A stretch of 64,000 bases of DNA from Blautia sp. (GTDB lineage Bacteria > Bacillota > Clostridia > Lachnospirales > Lachnospiraceae): contig JAFTPT010000010.1 of NCBI GenBank assembly GCA_017463155.1, positions 1 to 64,000 of the forward strand, read 5' to 3'. Position 1 is the first letter of the stretch, and each line of letters starts with the position of its first letter. Below the pieces are notes generated by a model. It saw nothing but the letters and a program-made list of their open reading frames with translations, ran no database searches and had not been told where the DNA came from. This document shows, in pieces, positions 1 through 8,457 of this stretch. Position numbers and translations under genes: made by a program.

Positions 1-15
1 CCAGTCTTTTTTTTG

Positions 16-822
16 TTACACAGCCAAAAACGGTACCAGTCCGTCGTGGTTGTTGTCTTCTTTCGTGACCACATCAGCGGCAGCCTTGGCTTCGTCGCTG
101 CCGTTCTTCATGGCGATGCCGAGGCCGGCGGCCTCGATCATGGAGATGTCGTTCTCGGCGTCTCCGGCGGCCATGGTGTTCTGTGGAAGGATCCCAAGAT
201 GATCCCGCAGCCGCACGAGAGCGTTCCCCTTGCCGGCTTCGGCCGGGACGATCTCCAGCAGGTACTGGTTGGAGTAGATCGTGGTAAAACGGTCACCGTA
301 ACGTTCGTGGATCGCCGTGCGGAGCCGTTCCAGTTTTGCGTGGTCGTGGCGTTCAACGGCCAGCATCTTGCAGGGTGGTTCCGGGAGTTCCGACACGATA
401 TCCGGATCGATGATGACGGGCGTCTGTACCCGGATCCTGTAAAAATCCAGATGCTCATTGTAGGCCGGGGCAACGATATACCGGTCCGTGTAGGTCTGGA
501 TATGAATATCGCGCTCATTCGCCATATCGAGAAGCTCCTGTACGGCGTCAAAGGGAATGGAGGCTCTGAACAGAGACTTCTTAGCGTCGCAGTCATAGAT
601 CAGCGCTCCGTTGTAGGACAGTATATACATTCCGGGATAGGAAAGCTCCAGCTCCTTCACGACATGAAGGACGCTTTCCATGGCACGGCCGGTGGAGATG
701 GCAAACACATTTCCGGCGGCCGTAAAATCTTCCAGGGCTTTCCGCGTTGCAGGTGAGACGACATTCTGATCGTTCAGAAGAGTGCCGTCCAGATCGGTTA
801 AAAACAGTTTTTTGTTATTCAT
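16..822 (-). CDS. Cof-type HAD-superfamily phosphatase
   Basis: A 268-residue cytoplasmic hydrolase of the Cof/YidA branch of the HAD family, which removes phosphate from sugar phosphates, flavin mononucleotide or related small molecules; the substrate cannot be read from sequence. Motif I is near the N terminus (FLTDLDGTLL, nucleophile Asp10 and acid Asp12), motif II is the ISTGR segment, and motif IV is GDAENDISMI near the C terminus. The middle of the protein is the C2 cap typical of this branch, and length is normal. Its start codon directly abuts the stop codon of the upstream HD-GYP-like gene, so the two are probably one minus-strand transcription unit with coupled translation. Family call is firm, substrate unknown. 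Confidence 0.9.
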   Translation of the reverse strand: MNNKKLFLTDLDGTLLNDQNVVSPATRKALEDFTAAGNVFAISTGRAMESVLHVVKELELSYPGMYILSYNGALIYDCDAKKSLFRASIPFDAVQELLDMANERDIHIQTYTDRYIVAPAYNEHLDFYRIRVQTPVIIDPDIVSELPEPPCKMLAVERHDHAKLERLRTAIHERYGDRFTTIYSNQYLLEIVPAEAGKGNALVRLRDHLGILPQNTMAAGDAENDISMIEAAGLGIAMKNGSDEAKAAADVVTKEDNNHDGLVPFLAV

Positions 823-2751
823 TCAGTGACTCCTTGCTTCCCGCTGGTCATGCATTTTTACCAGCAGGTGGTATGTGCCGCGATAGGTCTGCCTGCGCCC
901 CTCGAGAAGAAGAGAGCGAAGGTCCTCCGTTGTCTCCTCATCGGCCAGAAGCTCAAACAGCCACGGGGCATAGCGGGTTCCGGCTCCTCTCGAGATCTCG
1001 CGGACGATGTCGTCAAAGGTCTTTCCGCTCCGGTAGCTCCGCCCGACGGAATCCGTGGCCGCGTCAAGGCAGTCGGCGCACTGGACCAGGTCGATCACGA
1101 CCTTGATCGGGCTCCGGGAAACGTCAAAGTTCCGTGGATAGCCCCTTTCGTTATTGTACCATCTGTGATGCCCGAGGGCGGCATCGGCATAAGGCCTGGT
1201 GGAATCATACCGGGAAAGCATCCGGAAACCGACTTCCGGATGGGTCCGGATCACTTCGAACTCCATGTCGGTCAGGGACCGGCCGTAGACAAAAATGGTA
1301 TCGATGATCGCAAGCTTGCCGAAGTCGTGGCAGAGACCTGCATGATAGACGAACAGGCAGATCTCCTCGGCCTTGATCATGACCTCCTCGGGAGTCGTAC
1401 AGCCACAGATGCCGATCAGCAGCTCCGGACGCCGGTTGATCAGATCCATGCACAGGCTGCGGGCCAGCCGGGCGACCATGACGGAGTGAATATACGTAGG
1501 CGGATGCAGGGCGGCCATACACTGCAGGACCATCTCCTCGAAGGTGATACCGCCGGGGATCTCGATAAAGCGGTCGATGATGCAGATATAGTACTCCAGA
1601 AGCGACGACAGGCTGCCGTTGTTCGGCATCCGGAACGCGTACAGGAGAATGTCCTTGTAGAAAAGGGAGACCTGCTTTTTCTGTTCCCCGGTCAGCGTTT
1701 CCGGATCCAGCATGCAGAAGTACTCCAGTGGAATCTGCAGATTGTCACAGATCCCGCTCAGGTCGTAGCGGTGAGGATCCCTGCTCTGATAGAGGGAGAC
1801 GAGGGAATCCAGATAGTGCGAGGCATCGGTACGGCCGGCCAGATAGCGGTTACGTTCCAGCAGCATGCGGACCTGCGTCTCGTTGTCAAACTGGCTGAAA
1901 TAGGCCGGATCACTCTGCCAGAGCTTCATGTAATACTCTGTCCGGTCACAGATCGTCGAAAGGATCTCATCATCAAAACAGCAGATGTTGCAGAGATCCG
2001 TGGTCTTTGCATAGTAATTCAGCAGCCGGTACTGGAAATAACTCCAGTTGAAGTTGGGGGCGAGCTCCCGGTAATACGCGTCATCAACGATCGAGAGCAT
2101 TCTGTCGAGGATCTCGAGTTCCTGCAGCCGCATGGGGTCGTCCGGCGAAAAGCCTTCAAAAAAGACGACCATGTACCGCGCGTCTGTCAGCGCCAGCTGC
2201 CGAAGCTCCTCGGTCTCAAGACCGGCGAATTCCTCCGGCGTAAGCTTGGAGAGGAAAAGCCGGCCGATGGAGAGGCCCTCGTCCCGGTAGCTGTTCGAGA
2301 TCTCGGGATGTGAATCGATACGTCCCAGCAGTGTCATGAGAGCATAGCATACGTCCATCCGTGTGTCCAGGTTCTGCATATAGGAGGCAGGATCTTCTTT
2401 ACGCTTTGAATCGCTGAGAAGACACATGGAAACCTTGGAAACGGTGGGCAGATCGATGTTCTCGACCTCCGAAGCGGAAAACAGGCTGGCATTAAAGGAA
2501 TTCAGGACACGGGTCTCGTTCTGCGTAAGAGGCCGTCCGGAACCGAGGATGGGCTCCAGCACTTCATCGAGAAAAGCTCTGTTCTCGGCGGCAAGCTTGC
2601 CGATCCTGATAAAGCTCTGGCGAAGCCGGTCACTGTACTCGTCCGCGCTCACGATCCCCTCCAGGGAGGGGGCCGACAGGCGGCGGATCTCCTTCATCCG
2701 TTCGACATAATCATTGTAGAAGGTTTCTCTTGAAATCTTTGCGTTTATCAT
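823..2751 (-). CDS. HD-GYP-like metal-dependent phosphohydrolase with long N-terminal region
   Basis: A 642-residue protein whose last third is an HD domain. Seen: CHDFGKLAIIDTI (the HD metal pair with the following GK), THPEVGFRML, and HHRWYNNERGYP, which is close to the HHExxDGxGYP signature of HD-GYP c-di-GMP phosphodiesterases but has Arg in place of Glu after HH. The roughly 400 N-terminal residues are helical, contain no membrane segment, and match no domain I can name. By family knowledge it could degrade c-di-GMP or another nucleotide second messenger; the deviating HHR and the unknown N-terminal region make that an inference. It lies upstream of and adjacent to the HAD phosphatase gene on the same strand. 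Confidence 0.75.
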   Translation of the reverse strand: MINAKISRETFYNDYVERMKEIRRLSAPSLEGIVSADEYSDRLRQSFIRIGKLAAENRAFLDEVLEPILGSGRPLTQNETRVLNSFNASLFSASEVENIDLPTVSKVSMCLLSDSKRKEDPASYMQNLDTRMDVCYALMTLLGRIDSHPEISNSYRDEGLSIGRLFLSKLTPEEFAGLETEELRQLALTDARYMVVFFEGFSPDDPMRLQELEILDRMLSIVDDAYYRELAPNFNWSYFQYRLLNYYAKTTDLCNICCFDDEILSTICDRTEYYMKLWQSDPAYFSQFDNETQVRMLLERNRYLAGRTDASHYLDSLVSLYQSRDPHRYDLSGICDNLQIPLEYFCMLDPETLTGEQKKQVSLFYKDILLYAFRMPNNGSLSSLLEYYICIIDRFIEIPGGITFEEMVLQCMAALHPPTYIHSVMVARLARSLCMDLINRRPELLIGICGCTTPEEVMIKAEEICLFVYHAGLCHDFGKLAIIDTIFVYGRSLTDMEFEVIRTHPEVGFRMLSRYDSTRPYADAALGHHRWYNNERGYPRNFDVSRSPIKVVIDLVQCADCLDAATDSVGRSYRSGKTFDDIVREISRGAGTRYAPWLFELLADEETTEDLRSLLLEGRRQTYRGTYHLLVKMHDQREARSH

Positions 2752-2816
2752 GATGGGTACCTTATATACATCTTCATGATCCGTGAAGTGGATCGCTCAT
2801 GGTAATAGTCTAGCAT

Positions 2817-2852
2817 AAAAGTCCGAATTTGTCATCTGATTCGGGCTTTTTT
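2817..2852. terminator. Bidirectional terminator-like hairpin
   Basis: AAAAGTCCGAAT and ATTCGGGCTTTT form a stem with A and T runs outside, the form of a terminator that works on both strands. No gene ends here: the HD-GYP-like gene starts to the left and cbiK to the right. It may end readthrough or be left over from a lost gene. Confidence 0.5.
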
Positions 2853-3013
2853 CATGGGATAATCCGCAGAATCTCCCATGTAACAATACGCCCCACACAG
2901 ACCGCCTGCCGCATTGACTTTTCCATAGCAGGGATGCTATGATAGACAACGTAAACATAAAAAATGCATCATGCGGAGGAGCGATAAACGAAAGGAAAAG
3001 GAGCTTTGCATAT

Positions 3014-3832
3014 ATGGAGAATACAAGAAACCAGAACGGGATCGGACAAAAGGAGCTTCTCGTTGTCAGCTTTGGGACCAGCTTTGCGGATACCCGGGCA
3101 AAAACGATCGGCGCGATCGAGGATGATCTGGAAAAAGCATTCCCGGAGTATGATGTGCGGAGATGTTTTACCAGCGGAATGATCCTCAGCCGGATCAAAA
3201 AACGTGACGACATCCATATAGACAGTATCGAAGAAGCACTGCAGCGCGCTGCCCAGAACGGCGTGAAGGAGCTGCTGATCCAGCCGACACATCTGATGAA
3301 GGGGCATGAATACCAGAAACTCCTGAATACCCTGGAAGGGCACAGAGATGCTTTTGAAAAGGTGATCCTGGGCACGCCTCTTGTCACGGACCGGGCGGAC
3401 CTGGGAGAACTGGCGGAAGCGATCCGGGTATCCGGTGCGGCCTATGAGGCTCCGGATACGGCGCTTGTGTTCATGGGGCATGGAACGGACGCCGAATCCA
3501 ACGCAATCTACAGTGCCCTGCAGGAGGAACTGAGGGCCCGGGGATGTGAGGATTACTATATCGGCACCGTTGAGGGAACGCCGACGATCAGCGACATTCA
3601 GGAGCAGCTCACGGGAAAAGGCTACAAAAAAGTCGTCCTGCAGCCGTTGATGGTCGTGGCGGGCGATCATGCCTGCAATGATATGGCCGGCGACGAGCCA
3701 GACTCCTGGAAATCACTGCTTACCGAGGACGGCTACGAGGTACAGGCCGTAATCCGCGGGCTCGGTGAATTGCCGGAGATCCGGAAGCTGTACTGTGCGC
3801 ATGTAAAGAAAGCACTCGGTCAGGCGGGCTGA
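3014..3832 (+). CDS. cbiK: Sirohydrochlorin cobaltochelatase, CbiK family
   Basis: A chelatase that inserts cobalt (or iron) into sirohydrochlorin in the anaerobic cobalamin or siroheme pathway. The 272-residue protein opens with LLVVSFGTSFADTR, typical of CbiK, and has the two metal-binding histidines in FMGHGT and VVAGDHACNDM, with the QPTHLMKGHEY segment between. An in-frame ATG exists 75 bases upstream, but AAGGAG at about 2997-3002 is well placed only for the ATG at 3014, and the family starts here. No N-terminal secretion signal is visible in the shorter form, so it is cytoplasmic. No other corrin or siroheme gene is adjacent, so which of the two pathways it serves cannot be told from context. 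Confidence 0.88.
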   Translation: MENTRNQNGIGQKELLVVSFGTSFADTRAKTIGAIEDDLEKAFPEYDVRRCFTSGMILSRIKKRDDIHIDSIEEALQRAAQNGVKELLIQPTHLMKGHEYQKLLNTLEGHRDAFEKVILGTPLVTDRADLGELAEAIRVSGAAYEAPDTALVFMGHGTDAESNAIYSALQEELRARGCEDYYIGTVEGTPTISDIQEQLTGKGYKKVVLQPLMVVAGDHACNDMAGDEPDSWKSLLTEDGYEVQAVIRGLGELPEIRKLYCAHVKKALGQAG

Positions 3833-3918
3833 GCCGGAATTGTTGAAGATACGACGCAGGAGTGGATTCTCAGCACTGCGCTCGGGGAATACGGGGATGA
3901 AATAAGGGGATTTGAAAG

Positions 3919-5580
3919 ATGTTCAGAATGAAAAAAACGACAGCCATGATTCTCACAGGTTTTTTGACGGCAGGTTCACTTGCCGGCGGTACAAATATGG
4001 CTATGGCAGCCGGTACGACAGGGCAGAAGCAGGCGGAGACGGCCGAAACCGGAACACCGGCGTCCGCTTCGAATGACAATGAACTTGCCCGGTGGCTGAA
4101 GGACAAGCTTGAACAGGCCGCACCGCTGCTGACGCCGGCGCCGACAATGGCAGGAACAACGTCGGAAGCGGAAGCTACGGTGACACCGGCGCCGACGACG
4201 CCCGGAACAACGGTCACACCGACCCCTGCGGCGGATGAAAAGGTCACGCCGACGGCTGCCCCGACGGCAACACCGACGCCGACACTTACCCCCACACCGA
4301 CGCCGGTTCCCTGGGAGGAGATCCCGCTGCTTGAGGAACCCGTCCGCTATGAGGCGGGCAGCTACGAGGCAGGCAAGGACATCCCGGCAGGGGAATACAT
4401 GATCTTTGCGCTCCAGGACGAGGCCTACGCCTATGTGTCCTCCGACGACGATCTATCCTCCGGCGACGATATTTCCTCCGGCGAGGATACGCAGGAGCTC
4501 CTGAGCGACGAGAGCTTTTCCTACAATACCATCCTGACGCTCGCGGAGGGACAGTATCTGTACATGAACGGCTGTGAAGCCGTGAACATCAACGATGTTC
4601 GGAACTCCGAGCTGGATGTGACCGGCAGCGGCATGTTCAAGATCGGCATGCATATCGGGGCCGGGGCCTACACGCTCGCGGCGGATGAGCCGGGCGCCCA
4701 CTATGTGGTTTACCCCACAAGTGAACAGCTGACGCCGGCGTCCGAGGCGACCTTTGACAACACGGCATCGGTCCGCGTCGTAAACGGCCAGTATCTGAAG
4801 CTTGATCACTGCCATTTTCAGACGCCGCCGGCCGTGATCGAGATCGTCTATAAGGACAAGGAGACCGTCACCATGGTGCAGGAGCAGCTCAACAAGCTGG
4901 GCTATGACTGCGGAGCCGCGGACGGCATGATCGGAAACAGGACCATCGCCGCGATCCAGAGCTACGAGCAGGCAGCAGGCCTTGCCGTCCGGCCTTCGAT
5001 CACGGACGAGCTGCTGGCATCCCTTCGCGACGATATGCTGCTGCATGAGATCGAGGTGGCCCGCAACAAGGCGACGATGTGCAGCATCGGGTTTTTTGAA
5101 AAACGCTTTAACGAGGCGGTGGAGTACTTCAACCAGACCGGGGAAGAACAGCTGAACCTGCTGGGTGAAGACTTTGACAGTGAGGAGGAGTTCTCTCCGA
5201 ATGAGGAGACGGTCTTCCTGCGGACGCTTTACCAGGACACTGACCGGATCCAGGACCTGTTCATGGTCACGGATACACAGACCTTTTCCCATCAGGTCAT
5301 CCTGGAGTTCGCCTGTGCGCTGTACGGACTGGACAGCAGTCTGGAGACGCCGGAGCAGGCTCTTGACCTTGCCCTGCGGCTCAGCTTTTACGGTACTTCC
5401 GATACGGAAAGGCTTTCCTGCCGGATCATCGAGCTCGGCGACGGGTACGCCGTCTGGGCAAAACGCCGGTCCGACAGTGACGGGACGGCCGGGGAGGAAG
5501 CCGTGACGGAGGAAGCGGCAGAGACAGCGGATCCCTCACAGGCGGAGGCAGCTCCGGGGGAAGAGCTTCAGTCGCACTAA
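3919..5580 (+). CDS. Exported protein with Pro/Thr-rich linker and peptidoglycan-binding-like domain
   Basis: A 553-residue secreted or cell-wall protein. An N-terminal signal peptide (basic start, hydrophobic stretch, AMAA cleavage region near residue 30) is followed by a low-complexity linker of TPTPT-type repeats to about residue 132. A beta-rich part of roughly 180 residues follows with two GxY-type repeats (AGSYEAGKDIPAGEYM and IGMHIGAGAYTLAADEPG), and then a PG_binding_1-like unit (MVQEQLNKLGYDCGAADG, IGNRTIAAIQSYEQ) near residues 315-365. The C terminus is Glu/Ala rich. No catalytic domain is recognised. The role is probably wall-associated; ATG 3931 (MKK) is an alternative start. It precedes the CcdA-TlpA gene but a terminator lies between. 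Confidence 0.7.
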   Translation: MFRMKKTTAMILTGFLTAGSLAGGTNMAMAAGTTGQKQAETAETGTPASASNDNELARWLKDKLEQAAPLLTPAPTMAGTTSEAEATVTPAPTTPGTTVTPTPAADEKVTPTAAPTATPTPTLTPTPTPVPWEEIPLLEEPVRYEAGSYEAGKDIPAGEYMIFALQDEAYAYVSSDDDLSSGDDISSGEDTQELLSDESFSYNTILTLAEGQYLYMNGCEAVNINDVRNSELDVTGSGMFKIGMHIGAGAYTLAADEPGAHYVVYPTSEQLTPASEATFDNTASVRVVNGQYLKLDHCHFQTPPAVIEIVYKDKETVTMVQEQLNKLGYDCGAADGMIGNRTIAAIQSYEQAAGLAVRPSITDELLASLRDDMLLHEIEVARNKATMCSIGFFEKRFNEAVEYFNQTGEEQLNLLGEDFDSEEEFSPNEETVFLRTLYQDTDRIQDLFMVTDTQTFSHQVILEFACALYGLDSSLETPEQALDLALRLSFYGTSDTERLSCRIIELGDGYAVWAKRRSDSDGTAGEEAVTEEAAETADPSQAEAAPGEELQSH

Positions 5581-5609
5581 GTGATATTGCATTGAACACG
5601 TAGAGAAGA

Positions 5610-5664
5610 TGCCGCTGTCGCATGCACGCCCGGTGCGCGTGGTTTGCGATCGCGGCACTTTTTT
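5610..5664 (+). terminator. Intrinsic terminator between exported-protein and ccdA genes
   Basis: TGCCGCTGTCGCA and TGCGATCGCGGCA form a stem broken by a short internal mismatch, followed by six T. The T run ends only a few bases before the ribosome site of the next gene, so the hairpin may also act as a 5' attenuator for it. Confidence 0.6.
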
Positions 5665-5675
5665 GTGGAGGATAT

Positions 5676-7010
5676 ATGGGATTTGACATCAATGTGCAGG
5701 TTTCGATACTGACCGTTTTTGTACAGGGCCTTCTGAGCTTTTTCTCGCCCTGCGTGCTGCCGCTCGTGCCGCTCTACATCGGCTATCTGTCCGGCAGTGC
5801 AAAGGACGGAGAAGTCCGCCGCGGAAAGGTGCTTCTGAACACTTTCTTTTTTGTGCTCGGGATCGGCATGGCCTTCTTCCTGCTGGGAATCGGCGCGACG
5901 GCAGCCGGAAAGCTCTTTTCGGACCATCGCCTCCTGATCTCCCGGATCGGCGGCGTCCTGGTCATCCTGCTCGGTCTCTATCAGCTGGGGCTGTTTGGAA
6001 TGACAGGGCTCTTCAGCAGTGAAAAACGCCTTCCCGTACGTTTTGACCGGATGGCCATGTCACCGGTCACGGCTTTTTTGATGGGCTTTGTCTTCAGCTT
6101 TGCCTGGACACCCTGCGTGGGACCGGTCCTTACCAGCGTGCTGATGATGGCGGCTTCGGCGGGATCGCAGGGGACAGGTCTTTTTATGATCCTGGTGTAT
6201 ACGATCGGCTTTTCGCTTCCGTTCCTGCTGGCCGGCGCTTTTGCCGGGACCGTGCTTGCCGCCTTCCGTAAGCACAGAGGGATCCTTAAATACACGACAA
6301 AGATCGGCGGCATCCTCCTGCTGGTGATGGGCATTCTGATGCTGACCGGAACGATGAACACCGTCAGCGGATATTTCGCGAACCTGGGGACGACAAGCCA
6401 GACTGAAGAGCCGCTCGAGGAAGAGGCTGCAGACGAAAAAACTGGTGCAGCAGAAAATGCCGGCGAGGCAGAAGCGGCGGAAGAGCAGAATACGGCAGAG
6501 GGGACTGCCGAATCAGAGAAATCAGAAGAAGAATCCTCCCCGGAGAGCCGCCGCGGGACGGTCCCGGCGACGGACTTTGTCCTGGAGGATCAGTATGGAG
6601 AGATCCATCAGCTCTCGGACTACAAGGGCAAGATCGTCTTTTTGAACTTCTGGGCGACCTGGTGCCCGCCCTGCCGGGCCGAGATGCCGGACATCCAGAC
6701 CTTGTACGAGGAGACACAGGCGGATCCGGACAGTGATCTGGTGATCCTGGGCGTGGCCGCTCCGGATTACGGACAGGAAAAGAGCCGCGAAGGGATCGCG
6801 GCATTTCTGGAGGAGAACGGCTATACCTACCCGACGGTCATGATGGAGAACCAGAGCCTCTACTACAATTACGGGATCTCTGCCTTCCCCACGACCTACA
6901 TGATCGACAAGAACGGCATGATCTACGGCTACGTGACCGGATCACTCACGATGGACATCATGCGGGAAATCATTGAGCTGACACGCAGCGGAGAAACGGA
7001 ATCAAAATGA
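5676..7010 (+). CDS. CcdA-type thiol transporter fused to TlpA/ResA-type thioredoxin
   Basis: A single 444-residue polypeptide that should carry electrons from cytoplasmic thioredoxin across the membrane and use them outside. The N-terminal half is CcdA-like with about six membrane helices and the two transport cysteines in SPCVLPLVPLYIGY (Cys26) and AWTPCVGPV. A Glu/Ala-rich acidic linker follows, then an extracytoplasmic thioredoxin domain with FWATWCPPCRAEM (Cys330, Cys333) and the cis-proline segment SAFPTTYMID. Likely roles are reduction of exported disulfides, for cytochrome maturation or methionine sulfoxide repair. The start is set at ATG 5676 because GTGGAGG lies just upstream; an ORF extension to 5622 has no ribosome site. 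Confidence 0.9.
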   Translation: MGFDINVQVSILTVFVQGLLSFFSPCVLPLVPLYIGYLSGSAKDGEVRRGKVLLNTFFFVLGIGMAFFLLGIGATAAGKLFSDHRLLISRIGGVLVILLGLYQLGLFGMTGLFSSEKRLPVRFDRMAMSPVTAFLMGFVFSFAWTPCVGPVLTSVLMMAASAGSQGTGLFMILVYTIGFSLPFLLAGAFAGTVLAAFRKHRGILKYTTKIGGILLLVMGILMLTGTMNTVSGYFANLGTTSQTEEPLEEEAADEKTGAAENAGEAEAAEEQNTAEGTAESEKSEEESSPESRRGTVPATDFVLEDQYGEIHQLSDYKGKIVFLNFWATWCPPCRAEMPDIQTLYEETQADPDSDLVILGVAAPDYGQEKSREGIAAFLEENGYTYPTVMMENQSLYYNYGISAFPTTYMIDKNGMIYGYVTGSLTMDIMREIIELTRSGETESK

Positions 7011-7124
7011 GAATGATGAGGAGGCGCTTTAAATAATAAAAAGCAAGATGATGCGTGATAAACTGTGTTTGCATGGATAAAGAGAAATATAATGCCTTTT
7101 ACTGAGCTGTACAGGAGGATGGTC

Positions 7125-7760
7125 ATGAAGAAAAGATTTGCATTTTTGCTGGTAATGGTACTGATACTCACAGGATGCGTGAGCTCCTTTGCTTCAACGG
7201 CAGAAGCTGATGAAACGGAAGCCGCTGCAGATGCTGCCGACACGCTGGTAATCTACTTTTCCCGGACCGGGGAACAGTACACGGTCGGTGTGATCGAGAA
7301 AGGCAATACGGCTATTGTCGCGGAAATGATCGCTGAGGAAACAGGCGCAGACCTCTTCGAAGTGCTTCCTGTTGATGACCATTATCCAATGACCTACGAC
7401 GCCCTGACTGATGTGGCAAAGCAGGAACAGACTGATAACGCCAGACCTGCTTACAGTGGCGAACTGCCGGACCTTGGCAGCTACAGCACGATCTTTATCG
7501 GAGCTCCGGTCTGGTGGGGCGACTGGCCGATGATCATGTACACGGTATTTGAGAATAATGATTTCGCCGGAAAGACTCTGGTCCCGTTCTCGACCCATGA
7601 GGGAAGCGGCCTGTCCGGTTTTGACAAAAAGCTTCAGAGTGCCTGCCCGGATGCGGAAGTACTGGAAGGCCTTGCTGTTCGCGGGAACGACGCCCAGAAC
7701 GATCAGGATGCAGTGAGGGAATCCGTCGCCAGCTGGCTTGCGGAGATAGAAGTCCTGTAG
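7125..7760 (+). CDS. Flavodoxin-fold lipoprotein
   Basis: A 211-residue predicted lipoprotein: MKKR, a hydrophobic stretch and the lipobox LTGC near residue 17. The mature part is a flavodoxin domain: TLVIYFSRTGEQYTVG is the phosphate loop, IFIGAPVWWGDWPM the central strand and aromatic FMN-binding loop, and PFSTHEGSG the third loop. It probably carries electrons outside the membrane. Being right behind the membrane thiol reductase, it may take part in the same extracytoplasmic redox path, which is inference. ATG 7125 is preferred because AGGAGG at 7113-7118 is six bases away; ATG 7119 is too close and the ATG at 7065 has no site. Confidence 0.85.
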   Translation: MKKRFAFLLVMVLILTGCVSSFASTAEADETEAAADAADTLVIYFSRTGEQYTVGVIEKGNTAIVAEMIAEETGADLFEVLPVDDHYPMTYDALTDVAKQEQTDNARPAYSGELPDLGSYSTIFIGAPVWWGDWPMIMYTVFENNDFAGKTLVPFSTHEGSGLSGFDKKLQSACPDAEVLEGLAVRGNDAQNDQDAVRESVASWLAEIEVL

Positions 7761-7761
7761 G

Positions 7762-8457
7762 ATGGTGTGCGGATATATGGATAATACAAAAAAGATCAGT
7801 ACTACATTACAGGAATTCAGACAGGCATCGCTTACCAGTACCGGGCGGGATAAGAACCCTACGCTTCGGTACTATGAGGATCATGCAGAGGAATTTACCG
7901 CTGCTACGATCGATGCTGATATGGAAGATATTCGTCGCCGTTTTCTGGCCCATCTGTCAGCAGGTGCCCGTATTCTGGATTTTGGCTGCGGTACTGGGAG
8001 AGATACAAAAGCTTTTCGTGAACTGGCATATGAAGTCACTGCACTGGATGGCTCGGAATCTTTATGCCGGATTGCCGGCGATTACGCCGGAGTTCCCGTG
8101 AGGTGCATGGATTTTCGAGAGTATTTTCCGGCACAGGACGAATACTATGATGGAATCTGGGCGTGTGCCTCTCTGCTGCATTTGAAGAAAAAAGAGCTTC
8201 TTCCCGTCATGCACACACTGGGCAGAGCATTGACCGTGGGCGGAGTCTTATATGTATCCTTTAAGTACGGTAATTATGAAGGAGACCGAAACGGAAGACA
8301 CTTTACGGATTTTACTGCAGAAGGATTTCAGGAGTATTTAACAATGCTTCCGGAATTCAAGCTTGTGGAATACTGGGTGACCGGAGATGTCAGACCCGGG
8401 CGGAGAGATGAGAGATGGTTGAATACGATATTAGAGAGAACGAAAATTCATATGTAA
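7762..8457 (+). CDS. Class I SAM-dependent methyltransferase
   Basis: A 231-residue methyltransferase of the UbiE/Tehb-like group. Motif I is ARILDFGCGTGRD, followed by the acidic strand end TALDGSESL and the post-motif region YDGIWACASLLHL. Substrate is unknown. It starts one base after the flavodoxin stop codon, with ATG 7777 as a second possible start, and its 3' end overlaps the next gene by 43 bases, so it is probably co-expressed with the PLD/helicase gene. That arrangement (small methyltransferase overlapping a nuclease-helicase) is suggestive of a modification or defence role, but no target-recognition domain is visible. Confidence 0.8.
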   Translation: MVCGYMDNTKKISTTLQEFRQASLTSTGRDKNPTLRYYEDHAEEFTAATIDADMEDIRRRFLAHLSAGARILDFGCGTGRDTKAFRELAYEVTALDGSESLCRIAGDYAGVPVRCMDFREYFPAQDEYYDGIWACASLLHLKKKELLPVMHTLGRALTVGGVLYVSFKYGNYEGDRNGRHFTDFTAEGFQEYLTMLPEFKLVEYWVTGDVRPGRRDERWLNTILERTKIHM